Shown here: positions 26,527 through 39,137 of the stretch, piece by piece | How the letters are laid out: every line of letters begins with the position of its first letter | Numbering within the stretch: position 1 is the first letter of the stretch | Assembly: GCA_019802505.1 (NCBI GenBank) | Contig: JAFMOC010000093.1 | Coordinates: 1 to 64,000, forward strand | DNA length: 64,000 nt | From: Corydoras sp. C115 | Taxonomy: Eukaryota; Chordata; Actinopteri; Siluriformes; Callichthyidae | Direction of reading: 5' to 3' | Program-made: the position numbers and the translations under genes | Notes under the pieces: model-generated | What the model saw: the letters and a program-made list of their open reading frames with translations, nothing else | Told to the model about the DNA's origin: nothing | The model's database searches: none

Positions 26527-29500
26527 TGTCCACTGTAGTATGATTTCTCTATAAATTTGTTATAAGTACACCTCTTTTATAACAATAAAGAAAACAAAAA
26601 AGAAAGAAATATAGATCAACTTAGAATAAATAATCATTTTATTAACTTTGTTTTTGAGTTTGTAACAGAAACGAATGAAATCCTTATTTAAACTAGAAAC
26701 ATTTTTGAACTGGCATTTGATACTGAAAAATTCATCAGCAACATTTTTTTAATCAAAATAATGAAGACAGAACTAATGTCTCCAACGCGCCCATTCTGCA
26801 GCGCACAGCTTTTCTGACGTAGCTTTCATAAAGCGGGTGGCTCTGCGCGTCACGTTTACGATTAAAAAACTCGAGCGGTTATCGGCGTGATCGGGGTGTA
26901 ATGTCTTTAAGTGACGCCTTCATTTATTTGGCTTCACGCTGTCCGCTGCCAACATTTTAAGACACAGAAGACACACCGATCTTTCTTCGTCTCCCACCTT
27001 CGTTACAGTGAAGTTACAGTTACAGTGAAGCCAAGCGCTACATTCGCTTCGACATTGTTTCATCGTTTTAGTTTTCGGTTGACTTTTGTTGCTCTCGTTA
27101 TCTTCGTCTCTCTCCGCCTTTCTCTCCTCATCTCTGTTAAATATTGCTCCATGTTGTTTCTTGAGGGTTTGTTCAATGCACTTAATACAGTGCTTCTCAA
27201 ATAGTGGGGTGCATGGGGGGCGCATAACAAGATATCACAGAGCAATTTATATTAAGTGTACTGAACAAACCCTCAAGATACAACATGGAGAAATATTTAA
27301 CAGAGATGAGGAGAGAAAGGCGGAGAGAGACGAAGATAACGAGAGCAACAAAAGTCAACCGAAAGTTAAAACGAGGAAAGTGTATGTAGCGCTTGGTTTC
27401 ACTGTAACTAAAGTGGGAGATGAAGAAAGACCGGCGTGTCTTCTGTGTCTTTAAATGTTGGCAGCGGACAGCGTGAAATAAATGAAGGCGTCACTTAAAG
27501 ACATTACACTGCAATCAAGCTGATAACCGCTCGAGCTTTTAATCGAGAACGTGACGCAAGCAATCATAACGCTTTATGAAAGCTACTGTGAAAAAAAAGT
27601 ACTTAGAACAAATTTATAGACAAATCATACTGCAGTGGTGTGTAAAGCCTCATTTATACTCCCTCTGCGTACGGAAATGTGTGCGTGCGCTTCATGCGAT
27701 ATAACAGTTACTGCCCACATACTTCCTTGCGTCAGCTTCGTTGATATGGTTGTTTTACACTACATCCATTAGAGGGCAGTTTAGAGTAAAAATCAAACAC
27801 GGCGACGGCGGAGGAACTTTATTGTAACAGTTTTGTAACAACTGTTTGTCCCTGTGCCCCGGCGAAGGAACATCATATAAATGATTAAAATTGCGCACCA
27901 ACTCGCACAACCGCTCTTCAAAAAGTTCCGCCATGTTTTTCTTCTCCTTCGTGTACATATGGAAGTGGTCGCATCATGCACTGCCCCCACGGTTTCCAGT
28001 GGTATTGCTCCGTCCTGTCCGCATCCGCAAGCTTTCAGAAAACATGCAAATTACGTACGAAATGAACGCAGAGTACGGACAAAAGGCTCCGTCCGTATCC
28101 GTTTCCGTATTTAACGTTGAGCATAAATGAGCCTTAAAAATACTTTTTCATCCCATTTTGTCATGTACGGGAGAGGGGTGGGGGGAGTGGGGGAGTGTGC
28201 ATGTGTTGAGGGGGGGGCGCAAAAAGTTTTCTTCTTCCTAGGGGGGGGCTTAACAGAAAATAATTGAGAATCACTGCCCTAAAGTGACATGGAAGAAAAA
28301 AAATATATAATGCGAGATCTCGCAAAAACTTCTGTGTGGATGAGTGTGAATGGACCTTCCATATATGGTGGGGACTTCCTGAGCCCCAGTCTCATCATTA
28401 CGTTTAAAAAATGTTACCTGCCCCCTAAGTCTACAGCTCACCCTGTGATCGGACACCCCTGCACTTTGCCAGGCTCATCCCGCAACTGCATTCCATTTTT
28501 ACAACTTATTTGACTGACGAGACGTGTGAAGGACGAGTGAAGCTCAAAAACAACTCAAATGTTCCACTTTCTATTAGAGTGGGGGGGGGGGTATTTTTTT
28601 GTCAAACTCAAAATGCATTTGCTTTTATAAACGTTCATGTTCTGTTTGGGGGCAGCACAGTGGCTTAGTGGTTTAGCACGTTCTCCTCTCAGCGTTCCCG
28701 GTTCGAATCCCAATCTGGGTGGAGTTTCCATGTTCTCCCCGTGTCTGCGTGGGTTTCCCCCGGGTTCTCCGGTTTCTTCCCACAGTCCAAAAACATGGAG
28801 CAAGCCAATTGAGTTCTCCAAATTGCCCCATATATAGTGTGTTTGTGTGTGTGAGTGCGTGTCCAGTGATAGATTGGCGCCCTGTCCTGGGTGTATCTGC
28901 CCAGCGCCCGAAATGTTCTCCCCTGGATGGGCATGGGGAACCCCACCGCGACCCTAATAGAGGATAAAGCAGAAGATAATGGATGGATGGATGTTCTGTT
29001 TGGGGAGATGTTTGGGTGTAACTAAAATCAGGTTGTCTTCGTGCTATTTTCTGGAATGTGTTTAATAAAAGGGCAGTTCTAACAGATTGGACAATACTAA
29101 CATTGTGTGTAAACAGGTTTCAATATAAAAGCCTAAAAAATAGAGATTGAGATCTCGATGACCTGTCCAATGGAAAAGTAGATCTCGGGCCAGAAAAGTG
29201 TGGGCACCCCTGATAAAGAGCATTAGGAAGAATAACAAAAACCTTACAAATAATGCAATTCATGTCTTTTTACCTTTAATAAATTCCAGTTTTGCGAGAT
29301 CTCGCAATAAATATAAATACAGTTATTGTGAGATCTCGCATTATATTTTTTTCTTCCGTGTCACTTTAGGGGCTCCGTAGGATTCCGATTGGAATCGATG
29401 TGTTTAAATGAGAACTCGTGTGGTTAGCGAATGAATGAAGGACGATGAAGAACATTCTGACGGATGATGATGATGATGATGATGATGGTGTGTTGGTCTG

Positions 29501-32500
29501 AAAGCTATAAACCGTGTATCAATAGAGTGATGTCGCCTTTTCTCCTCAGGCCAACGAGACATTTGCGTTTGTGGGGAACGTGACCCGTTATGCCAAACTG
29601 TGGCTTAATATCTCGGCCGAGCTCCGGACGTTTCTGGAGGAGGGCAGGCTGCAGGAACACCTATGGGCAATTTTTTTGCAGAATAATTCAATTATTTGAT
29701 CCATGTTTTTGGACTGTGGGAGGGAAGGAAACCGGATAGAACCTGGAGGAGAAATCCTACGCGGGCGCGACGGGTTGAGAACATGGAAACTCCACCCAGA
29801 TGGAGGGATTCGTAAACGGGAATCCCCTAGCGCTGAAGAGGCGAACGTTGCTGACACTAAGCCACCGTTGCCGCCAGTGGATCAAGTCAATTGAGTTCTC
29901 TCCAAATTGCCCCATACAGAGCATGTGTCTGTGTGATGAGTGTGTGCCACCAGTCGACAGATTGGCGCCCTCTCCTGGCGATGTAGTTCTGCCCAGCGCC
30001 CGAGATGTCCCCCCCCCCCCCCGCGACCCGAAATAGAAGATAAAGTGAAAGATAATTGGATAGATGGATGGATGGATGGATATTGGTCCTATATTGTGTT
30101 TATGTTATAGTGATGTATTGACGCCCGTTCCTGGGTGTATCTGCCCAGCACTTGTAATGTTTTCCTCTGGAAGGGCATGGAGAACCACCACCTCTCCTCC
30201 ACGACCCTCGTATTTGGTTTATGACCCACAGTACAGCCGCGATCAGATTGAAAAGTCACAAAATAAAAATGTCTGGCAGTTAAGTTGCACTTTATTGCTG
30301 CAGCTGAAAAGCTTGAACCCAAACATCGTAACGTCTCATCTCGTCCTGCAGTTGATCTCTGATTTGAGGAGTCACCCGGAGCTGCTGAATACCTCCGACA
30401 GCGAGCTGCTGGAGAACCTGCTGCGGGAGAACTTCACCATGCCCAACATCAGCACTCTGCTGGAGCAGCTCGACACCATCGACAACGCAGCCTGTGGCTG
30501 GACCCAGTTCATGTCGAAGGTCCAAATGGAACGGAACCCATCATTTAAATATGCACATGAAGGGAAAAGCTTTTCTTTATTAATATTTAATGTCGCTTCA
30601 TTTGTCTGCAGGTCAGTGTGGATATTTTCAAAGGTTTTCCAGACGAGGAGAGCATTGTGAACTACACCTTAAACCAGGCTTATCATGATAACGTCTCTGT
30701 GTTTGCAAGTAAGTGACACCTATAGATCCCATAGCCGTAGACTGAGCCACTCTGAGGTGAGGAGGTGAAACAGAGTAATGATAAATGTGTAGTGTTTAGT
30801 GACATCTGCTGGCTGGGTAGCAGATTGCACTCAGCTGATTTTCCATTTGCCCTGACCAATATGGCCACCACATTGACACATTTATTAGAGTTAAATATGG
30901 AATCACCTCCATCACCTTCTGTGGTGAATTAATTTGTTCATAACACGAAAAATTTCTTCAGAGCTCTAAGGTTCTTATGTGGTCCTCATCCTTTCTCCTT
31001 GTTCTCCTCATGTAGGCGTTATTTTCCAGACGGATAAAGATGGCGCCCTGCCTCCTCATGTGCAGTATAAGATCAGACAGAACTCCAGCTTCACTGAGAA
31101 AACAAACGAGATCAGACGCGCTTATTGGCGTCCGGGCCCCAACACGGGGGGCAAGTTCTACTTCCTCTATGGATTTGTTTGGATCCAAGGTGAGAGGAAC
31201 ATGTCGTGGTATGAAGTTGGGTTTCAGCATATGAGATGCATTATAAGGACAAAAGTATTGGGGATAGAGGAGCATTAATGGCATCTGATTCTGACTTGGT
31301 CCCCATTTTGATGGGGTGGACAAGAGCTAATGAGACAGCCGTAAGCTTGTGACTTAAAGGTCCCCGGTTCAATTCTCGGTTTCAGTTCCACGGCTGAAGT
31401 GCCCTTGGGCAAGGCACCTGAGACACCTGCTCCCCGTGTGCTGTGAGAACATGTGGAATCAGAGGACTTGGCTCCCAGTCTCGGTTCTGTTTTATCCCAA
31501 AGATGTTCTCACAGGTTTGAGACCAGGGCTCTGTTCAGTCTGGTGTGTGCTGGGACAGAAAAGGGCCTTCTCCAAACTGTTTCCCAGAGTCGGAAGTCTG
31601 TTAAGTATTTAGGATGTATACAGTTCATTCCTGTGGCCATGAGAATGAAGGAAACATCTGAATTTGGTGATTATGAGCGGTGTCCCAACACTTTTGGTTG
31701 TCACTCCATTACTCACTTCCCTCCATTGGTTCCTGTAGCTGCTGCATTCAGTACAAGTCACTGACTCTGGCCTACAGAACCATTTCTGGATCTGGCCCCT
31801 TCTACCTTCACTCTTTATTTTCAAAATACACTCCGACTCGTTCACTTCACTCCGGTGATGATCGCCGCCTGGCGGTTCCACCTCACCGAGGAGCTGATTC
31901 TCACTCCGTGGCGTTCACCACTGCAAAATGGTGGAACGTTCTTCCCAACTCTGTCCGTAAAGCAGAATCACTAAACAGTTTTAAGAAACTACTGAAGACG
32001 CATCTCTTTAACAAATACCTGTTGTAGAAAAAAAAAAGGGGGGAATCAGAGGACTTGGCTCCCAGTCTCCGTTCTGTTTTATCCCAAAGATGTTCTGACA
32101 GGTTTGAGACCAGGGCTCTGTTCAGTCTGGCGTGTGCTGGGACAGAAAAGGGCCTTCCCCAAACTGTTTCCCAGAGTCGGAATTCTGTTGAATATTTAGG
32201 ATGTATAGAGTTCATTCCTGTGGCCACGAGAATGAAGGAAACATCTGAATTTGGTGATTATGAGCGGTGTCCCAACACTTTTGGTTTGTGTATGTCACTC
32301 CATTACTCACTTCCCTCCATTGGTTCCTGTAGCTGCTGCATTCAGTACAAGTCACTGACTCTGGCCTACAGAACCATTTCTGGATCTGGCCCCTCCTACC
32401 TTCACTCTATCTTTGCAAAATACACTCCGACTCGTTCACTTCGCTCCAGTGATGATCGCCGCCTGGCGGTTTCACCTCACCGAGGAGCTCATTCTCACTC

Positions 32501-35500
32501 CGTGGCGTTCACCACTGCAAAATGGTGGAACGTTCTTCCCAACTCTGTCCGTAAAGCAGAATCTACTGAAGACGCATCTCTTTAACAAATACCTGTTGTA
32601 GAAAAAAAAAAAAAAAGGGGGGGGGGGGGGCGCAGCAATCGAATAACAATCAGGTTTGATGAATTTACAGTATAGTTGGTTTTCTCCATGGCTTCTGACT
32701 TGTGATGTTCTCATTTGTAAGTCGCTTTGGATAAAAGCGTCTGCTGAATGACTAAATGTAATGTAAATGTAGTGAAGGTCTTCATGAAGCTCCCTGCAGT
32801 TGGAGAACCATCAGTATGAACTCAGCTGTGCGTCTCTACCTCTGAACTCTTCATAAAGAGATTTTCAGCTGGATGTTTTTTCTTTGGCTCTTCAGGCAGA
32901 ACGATGGTTTGTGTAATTTGTCTTGACGCAGAATCGTGTTGTAAACGATAAGCAGAGGAATAAATCATCAGGTTAAGTCGTGACGATGATGAAGCATCAG
33001 AAAGGGAACGCAACGATGTGAAATTCTTTTCCCTGCTGCTTTTTTTTTGGAAAAGAAAACCATTATGAAAAATGATTTATGTTCAGCGCGACCTCAGACG
33101 ACGGCGGGAAGAGAACGGCTGAGGTTCTAAGCTCTGCTTTTAAAAGTTGCAGAATTACGTCAACTCCGAGTGGCTCCTTGTTTTTGTTTTAAATTGAATT
33201 TAAATTAAATAAGTGAAGTAATACATTTGGAAAATATTTTTTAGTATATACTATGATGTGGTCCCGGTTCGAATCCCCATCTGGGTGGAGTTTCCATGTT
33301 CTCCCCGTGTCCACGTGGGTTTCCTCCGGGTTCTCCGGTTTCCTCCCACAGTCCAAAAACGTGGATCAAGGTGAATTGAGTTCTCCAAATTGCCCCATGT
33401 AGAGTGTGTCTGTATGAGTGAGTGTGTTGCCAGCGATGGATTGGCGCCCTGTCCTGGGTGTATCTGCCCAGCGCCCGAAATGTTCTCCCCCCGTGATGGG
33501 CATGGGGAACCCCCCCTCGCGACCCTTGCACGTTTGCCTCTCAGTGCTAACGATTTCCGGTTCGAATCCCCATCTGGGTGGAGTATCAATGTTCTCCCCG
33601 TGTCCACGTGGGTTTCCTCCGAGTTCTCCGGTTTCCTCACACAGTCCAAAAACATGGATCAAGTCAATTGAGTTCTCCAAATTGCCCCATATAGAGTGTG
33701 TCTATGTGAGTGTGTGCCCAGTGATGGATTGGCGCCCTGTCCTGGGTCTATCTGCCCAGCGCCCGAAACGTTCTCCCCTGGATGGGCATGGGGAACCCCC
33801 CGCGACCCTAATAGAGGATAAAGCGGGAGATAATGAATGAATGAACTATGATGTTGTGGTGGTGGGCGAATCATCCACTAACCGAGGTCTGCCACCAGCA
33901 GCCTGTATGATGACTGGAGTTTCCATGTTCTCCTCGTGTTCGTGTGGGTTTTCTCCAGGTTCTCCGGTTTCCTCCCACAGTCCAAACACATGTATTCAAG
34001 GTAGATTGGCTGCTCTAAATTGCCCCTATAAGTGTCTATGTGTGTGTGAATAGGTGAGTGTGTGCCTAGCAATAGATTGGCACCCTGTCCTGGGTGGATC
34101 TGTCCAGCACCCGAAACGTTCTCCCCTGGATGGGCATAGAGAACACCCCCCCCCCTCCCCCCCATGACTCTAGTCCCTAGTTCAGGATTAAGTGGAAGAT
34201 AACGAGATGCGATACATATGAATCGTTCATTCCGATTCGTGAATCAATTCCTGAGTGGAGTGAAGCCCTGCTGATTCATTCATTCATTCATTATCTCCCG
34301 CTTCATCCTCTGTTAGGGTCGTGGTGGGGTTCCCCATGTCCATCCAGGGGAGAACGTCTCGGGCGCTGGGCAGATTCACCCAGGACAGGGCGCCAATCCA
34401 TCGCTGGGCACACACTCACTCACACAGACACACTCTATATGGGGCAATCAATTTTTTGAGAATTCAATTGACTTGATCCATGTTTTTGGACTGTGGGAGG
34501 AAACTGGAGAACCCGGAGGAAGCCCACGCAGACACGGGGAGAACATGGAAACTCCACCCAGATGGGGATTCGAACCGGGAATCCCTAGCGCTGAGAGGCG
34601 AACGTGCTGACCACTAAGCCACCGTGCCGCCGCCCTGCTGATTTTATTAGAAATGAAAGTTTGAATCTCTGATGTTTTTATGTTTTTTCTTCAGATATGA
34701 TCGAAAGGGCTGTGATCAGCACTTTTGTTGGCCACGACGTCGTGGAGCCTGGAAATTACGTGCAGATGTTTCCGTATCCGTGCTACACCCGGGACGAGTG
34801 AGTTTCCCTTCAGTTCATTTGAGTTCGTTTTCGTATTCGCATCTTCGTTCCACACAGTCCTCTTCAGAACGCCCCCCTGCTGTGTGACGGTGTAAATGAA
34901 GCCTAAACGCTGTGAATGTGCGACGGCAGATGTGTCGATCCCGCTGACAGATGTGCTACATTAATGTCACCGAGCTGTCCTTTCTGCTGATCTGCTTTCT
35001 CTCCCGTGTGCAGCTTTCTGTTCGTCATCGAGCACATGATGCCTCTGTGCATGGTCATCTCCTGGGTTTATTCTGTGGCCATGATGATCCAGCACATAGT
35101 GGCTGAAAAGGAGCATCGGCTCAAAGAGGTGAGCACAGTCTCCAAACGTACTTTTTGGCTCCGATGGACTACGACAGCCGACGGACGAGACTGTAGTCAG
35201 GCTTATCTAAGCTTTAGGGTCAACTAAGTTCATCCCGTGATGGCAGCAGTTTATAATTAGAACTGTAGAGCTAAACCTCAGCTTTGTAACTCAAGGTCAT
35301 CCCTTTATGAAGGCGGCTTTTTTGTTTTTTTGTATATATTTTTTTATAAATATAGACAGAGGGGCTTAGTGGTTAGCATGTTCTCCTCTCAGCACTAGGG
35401 ATTCCCGGTTCGAATCCCCATCTGGGTGGAGTTTCCATGTTCTCCCCGTGTCCACGTGGGTTTCCTCCGGGTTCTCCGGTTTCCTCCCACAGTCCAAAAA

Positions 35501-37343
35501 CATGGATCAAGTCAATTGAGTTCTCCAAATTGCCCCATATAGAGTGTGTCTGTGTGAGTGAGTGTGTGCCCAGCGATGGATTGGCGCCCTGTCCTGAGTG
35601 TATCTGCCCAGCGCCCGAGACGTTCTCCCCTGGATGGGCATGGAGAACCCCACCGCGACCCTAATAGAGGATAAAGCGGGAGATAATGAATGAATGAATA
35701 ATGAATGAATGAATGAATGTATATATTTTTTTAGAAATATAGACAGAGGCGCTTAGTGGTCAGCACGTTCTCCTCTCAGCGCTAGGGATTCCCGGTTCGA
35801 ATCCCCATCTGGGTGGAGTTTCCATGTTCTCCCCGTGTCCGCGTGGGTTTCCTCCGGGTTCTCCGGTTTCCTCCCACAGTCCAAAAACATGGATCAAGAT
35901 CAATTGAGTTCTCCAAATTGCCCCATATAGTGAGTATATGTGTGTGTGAGTGTGTGCTCAGTGATGGATTGGCGCCCTGTCCTGGGTCTATCTGCCCAGC
36001 GCCCGAAACGTTCTCTTCCGGATGGGCATGTGGAACCCCCCCCGCGACCCTAATAGAGGATAAAGCAGAAGCTAATGGAAATATAGACAGACAACCTTGT
36101 TCTGATTTCTTTCTCAGGTGATGAAGATGATGGGCTTGAATAACGCTGTACACTGGGTGGCCTGGTTCATCACGGGATTTGTACAGCTGTCCATATCAGT
36201 AACGGCGCTAACCGCCATATTAAAGTACGGCCGTGTCCTCCTGCACAGCGACCCCTTCATCATCTGGCTCTTCCTCACTGTGTACGCCATCGCCACCATC
36301 ATGTTCTGGTATGCATAACCACGTCTTTACTTTTATCTTTATTTGAGAAAATAGATATTGGAGCAACAAGAAGCAGGGTGTCTAAACTTTTGCTTGGTAC
36401 TGTTTATCCTTAGAGGGCGGCACGGTGGCTTAGTGGTTTAGCACGTTCTCCTCTCAGCACTAGGGATTCCCGGTTTGAATCCCCATCTGGGTGGAGTTTC
36501 CATGTTCTCCCTGTGTCCGCGTGGGTTTCCTCCGGGTTCTCCGGTTTCCTCCCACAGTCCAAAAAACATGGATCAAGTCAATTGAGTTCTCCAAATTGCC
36601 CCATATAGAGTGTGTTTGAGTGAGTGAGTGTGTACCCAGCGATGGATTGGCGCCCTGTCCTGGGTCTATCTGCCCAGCGCCCGAGACGTTCTTTCCTGGA
36701 TGGGCATGGGGAACCCCCCCCCCTCCACCACGACCCTAATAGAGGATAAAGCGGAAGATGATGAATGAATGAATGAATGTTTTTCCTTATCTCTACTCTC
36801 TGTGTCTTTTAGTTTCTTGGTGTCGGTCATCTACTCCAAAGCTAAACTGGCCTCGGCGTGTGGCGGGATCATCTACTTCCTGAGTTACGTTCCGTACATG
36901 TACGTGGCCATCAGAGAGGAGGTGGCTCACGACAAGATCACTGCCTTCGAGAAGTGCATAGCGGTAGGAACGTCTTCATGTTGATTTTTTTATTTTTTAT
37001 AATTTTTTTTTAAGTGAATTTTGGCAGAGTACAGCGCCATCTGTTCCCGTTGTCTCACACAACTTCCTCTTCCCGCTCTGCCGCAGTCGCTCATGTCCAC
37101 CACGGCTTTTGGCCTCGGCTCAAAGTATTTCGCCCTGTATGAGGTGGCTGGTGTGGGGATCCAGTGGCGCACTATTAACCAGTCTCCTGTAGAGGGCGAC
37201 GACTTCAACCTCCTGCTGTCCATTGTCATGCTGATCATCGACGCCACGGTGTACGGGGTGCTCACCTGGTACATCGAGGCTGTGCATCCAGGTGAATGGA
37301 GATGCCGCTGGGAATGTGCAGCAGGGTGCGCTGCACATTTGGT

Positions 37344-37392
<49 letters not shown>

Positions 37393-39086
37393 CGTCTGAC
37401 TTCAGACAAAGTGCATGTTGTTGATGGTGCAGCAGTATGCAAATTACACGATGATGTAATTAGGGGTGTCTTCAACTAAGGATTTTCATAGTCGAATCTG
37501 ATTCGTCAGATTTTCCCTATTGTCGTTTTCCCTATAGTGGTTTTTAAAAAAGATTTTTTTTTTATATTTTACGTGTTTTTCTAGAGCACCGTAAATGGGA
37601 TCCCCGTTTTGGACTTTTGCGCTGATGTTGGTTGTTGTCGTGTGATATGCAGGAATTAGATGACATAACTTGCACTTTACTTTCTTGGGTTCGTTTTTAT
37701 CTTTTTCAAAAAAACTCACATACTTTGGAAGCTTTTTTAGTAGCCATAGCCATCATGGAAAAATGCGGTAGATGCTAACGGCCCTGTAGCGTCTTCAGCT
37801 CTGCTCATTTGGAATGTGCAACTAACTGCAGGGGGAGCTTTATTAATGTGTAGCCTATTGTTAAAGCGCACACATCATTTAAAATAAATATTAACAGAAA
37901 TTAGGATGATTTTATTTGACAGAGGGCTATATATATAATAGGGGTGAGCTGCAATATTCGCTGATTCGACGATTCGATTCGGAGAACCGTAGTCGACTAT
38001 GAACCTCATAGTCGAATGTACCATTTTGACCACATGGGGGCGCCCATGGCTGCTGCTAAGCATTAGTTTTTACATGAAATGTCTTTGTTTTCGTTATATA
38101 TATATAACCTTTTGTCAAATAAAATCATCCTAATTTTTAGTTTTTTAGTTTTTTTTTAGGTTTTTCCTTTGAAGTGGAAAAAAGTCCAGAACGGGGATCC
38201 CATTTACGGTGCTCTAGAAAAACAAGTAAAATATTTAAAAAAATATATTTTTTTAAAAAACACGCTTATAGCGCCATCTTGTGGTGAAATCTTTACTTAT
38301 TCGACTATCAGTCGACTATAGGGAAAATCTGACGAATCAGATTCGACTATGAAAATCCTTAGTTGAAGACACCCCTAATATATAACGAAAACAAAGACAT
38401 TTCATGTAAAAACTAATGCTTAGCAGCAGCCATGGGCACCCCCATGTGGTCAAAATGGTACATTCGACTATGAGGTTCATAGTCGACTACGGTTCTCCGA
38501 ATCGAATCAGCAAATCGGCGAATATTGCAGCTCACCCCTCATCACTGTAATCACAGTAATCCTACCGTGGCCTTTGACTGAATTGTTCCTTATCGGTCGA
38601 TTTCATACTGTTGCCTCCAGGGATGTATGGTCTGCCCCGTCCGTGGTACTTTCCTCTGCAGAAGTCCTATTGGCTGGGCAGCGGGCGTATAGAGACGTGG
38701 GAGTGGCCGTGGGGCGGCAGCGCCAGGCTCAGCGTAATGGAGGAGGATCAGGCCTGTGCAATGGAGCACAGACGCTCAGGTATCGCCGTGCGAAAGCTGA
38801 TTTCAGATCAGAGCGGGACGTTCTGTTTTGCACTGACGGGAGAACTGGGCTCAGGGCTATGAATTCTGAACTTTCTATCTGTGTGATGCACCGCAGAGGA
38901 AACCCGGGGGATTGAGGAGGAGCCCAGTCACCTGCCCCTGGTGGTGTGCATCGACAAACTCACCAAAGTGTACAAGACGGGCAGCAAGCTGGCGCTGAAT
39001 AAACTCAGCCTGAACCTGCATGAAAACCAGGTCGTCTCCTTTCTGGGTCACAACGGAGCCGGCAAGACCACCACCATGTGAGAGAA

Positions 39087-39137
<51 letters not shown>

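Larger units (their letters stand above)
26352..28276 (+). mobile_element. Composite hAT element with CAGTGCTTCTCAA ends
   Basis: Flanked by a perfect 8-base duplication ccctaaag (26344-26351 and 28277-28284). Inside are a short left end, a reversed copy (about 26420-27185), a 42-C run, and a forward copy starting at 27188. Both inner copies keep transposase text: VYVALGFTVTKVGDEERPAC then LLCL at 27380-27454 on +, and EERSVCLLCLKMLAADSVKP reversed at about 26930-26990. The Cys pairs fit a BED-type zinc finger. No full frame survives. Confidence 0.88.
26337..29378. mobile_element. Outer TIR element hosting the composite hAT
   Basis: About 48-base inverted ends beginning ACGGAGCCCCTAAAGTGACA, the left one split by the hAT at 26352-28276. 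Flanks aggattct and aggattcc match at 7 of 8. It contains repeated gcgagatctcgca motifs and a SINE at 28651. Class not settled; an 8-base duplication would suit hAT. Confidence 0.75.

Noticed and set aside
30064..30660. 198-codon frame as one long exon
   Set aside because: Only 30352-30519 matches ABCA2; upstream is SINE debris and downstream is intron plus the start of exon 13 in another frame.
37021..37479. 152-codon frame with a poly-Gly run, and its poly-Pro reverse
   Set aside because: It is exon 19 read on into the intron through the G tract.
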